This document shows positions 32,341 through 32,908 of a stretch of DNA of 32,908 nucleotides, in pieces; positions within the stretch are counted from its first letter, which is position 1; every line of letters begins with the position of its first letter. The stretch is from Methanobacteriota archaeon (lineage in GTDB: Archaea; Thermoplasmatota; Thermoplasmata; RBG-16-68-12; JAFNFQ01), in NCBI GenBank assembly GCA_017885655.1, contig JAFNFQ010000008.1, forward strand, positions 96,500-129,407, in the 5' to 3' direction. A model generated the notes under the pieces. The model was not told the origin of the DNA. It did not search any database and saw only the letters and a program-made list of their open reading frames with translations. Position numbers and translations under genes: made by a program.

Positions 32341-32908
32341 ATGAAACCGAGGGTTTTCACCCCCGAGTCCACCACCGTCTGGTCCTTCCCCGACCGCGGC
32401 GACTGGGCCACGCACGTCGGCAACTACCGCGGCAACTGGTCCCCCTACATCCCCCGCAACCTGATCCTCCGCTACACGAAGCCGGGCGACGTCGTCCTGG
32501 ACCAGATGGCCGGCTCCGGCACGACCCTCGTCGAGTGCAAGCTCCTCGGCCGCAACTGCATCGGGGTGGACGTCAACCGCGACGCGCTCATGGTCTCCTT
32601 CGACCGCCTCGACTTCCCCTACCGCCCCCTCGACGAGGACTACGTCAAGCCGAGCATAGACCTCTTCCAGGGAGACGCGAGGGACCTGGGCCTGATCAAG
32701 GACGACTCCATCGACCTGGTGGCGACACACCCGCCATACGCGGGGATCATCAAGTACACGGGGGAACGGGTGCCCGGGGACCTGAGCAGCCTGAAGCTGG
32801 AGCCCTTCCTCGCCGCGATGCGCCAGGTCGCGGCGGAGTCGTACAGGGTCCTGAAGCCGGGGAAACACTGCGCGATACTGATAGGGGACACGAGGAAGCA
32901 CAAGCACT
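32341..32908 (+). CDS. Second DNA methyltransferase (HPPY motif), cut by the window end
   Basis: At least 189 residues, open at the window edge. From ATG 32341 (ATG 32320 is in frame upstream): T-T-V-W-S-F-P-D-R-G-D-W (11-22), G-N-W-S-P-Y-I-P-R-N-L-I-L-R-Y (31-45), motif I L-D-Q-M-A-G-S-G-T-T (53-62) and motif IV T-H-P-P-Y (129-133), all aligning with the upstream enzyme. It lacks the zinc finger. Its codons nearly always end in C or G, as in the left part of the window, so it looks like a long-resident gene, while the preceding paralogue looks recently acquired. The gap 32050-32319 shows nothing. Confidence 0.85.
   Translation, partial: MKPRVFTPESTTVWSFPDRGDWATHVGNYRGNWSPYIPRNLILRYTKPGDVVLDQMAGSGTTLVECKLLGRNCIGVDVNRDALMVSFDRLDFPYRPLDEDYVKPSIDLFQGDARDLGLIKDDSIDLVATHPPYAGIIKYTGERVPGDLSSLKLEPFLAAMRQVAAESYRVLKPGKHCAILIGDTRKHKH

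Overview
The window is archaeal, most probably from a Thermoplasmatota-type genome. Support comes from TATA-box promoters 21-30 nt upstream of leaderless or short-leader starts, large PKD/kelch/beta-helix/TSP3 surface proteins with C-terminal membrane anchors, and archaeal-style toxin-antitoxin (TA) and AbiEi proteins. The lineage is inferred from protein style, not from a marker gene. No rRNA, tRNA or CRISPR array was recognised.

Layout. (1) 1-9044 is the GC-rich chromosomal part: two small membrane proteins (one with a PKD domain and a zinc ribbon), a coiled-coil protein, a 1757-residue surface protein (beta-helix, inserted kelch block, calcium-type TSP3 repeats) and a tandem-GNAT acetyltransferase. 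(2) 9260-14944 has a small leftward operon containing a gene broken by TGG to TAG, an orphan AbrB-type antitoxin, a VapB followed by only the C-terminal half of VapC, an AbiE-like pair bracketed by 53-bp direct repeats, and a kelch/PKD surface protein. (3) 15174-21055 is a TA graveyard. It holds a complete AbiE-like pair whose antitoxin carries a PD-(D/E)xK domain and whose promoter sits inside a perfect inverted repeat, a zinc-finger coiled-coil protein, three decayed RusA-like copies, a GNAT toxin cut by a nonsense codon behind its 49-aa putative antitoxin, and an orphan AbiEi. (4) 21056-25627 has a non-coding array with 21-nt phasing, a paralogue of the unknown protein at 10054-10500 with a strong palindromic operator, an autoregulated-looking winged-helix regulator, an XRE-ImmA/IrrE plus DUF4411-PIN pair and a YwgA-like/UPF0175 fusion. 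(5) 25726-32908 is lower in GC: a transposase remnant, small unknown genes, a leftward three-gene operon (ParB-like, Mrr-like nuclease, triple zinc-finger protein) and two tandem paralogous DNA methyltransferases, the first with a CxC...HxxxxH finger and foreign codon use, the second cut by the window edge.

Taken together, 9-32 kb reads as an accessory defence/TA island in which many modules are visibly decaying while a few (AbiE pair, XRE-ImmA/PIN pair, ParB-Mrr-zinc operon, methyltransferases) look intact. The best candidate for an undescribed system is the ParB-like/Mrr/zinc-finger operon beside the two HPPY methyltransferases.
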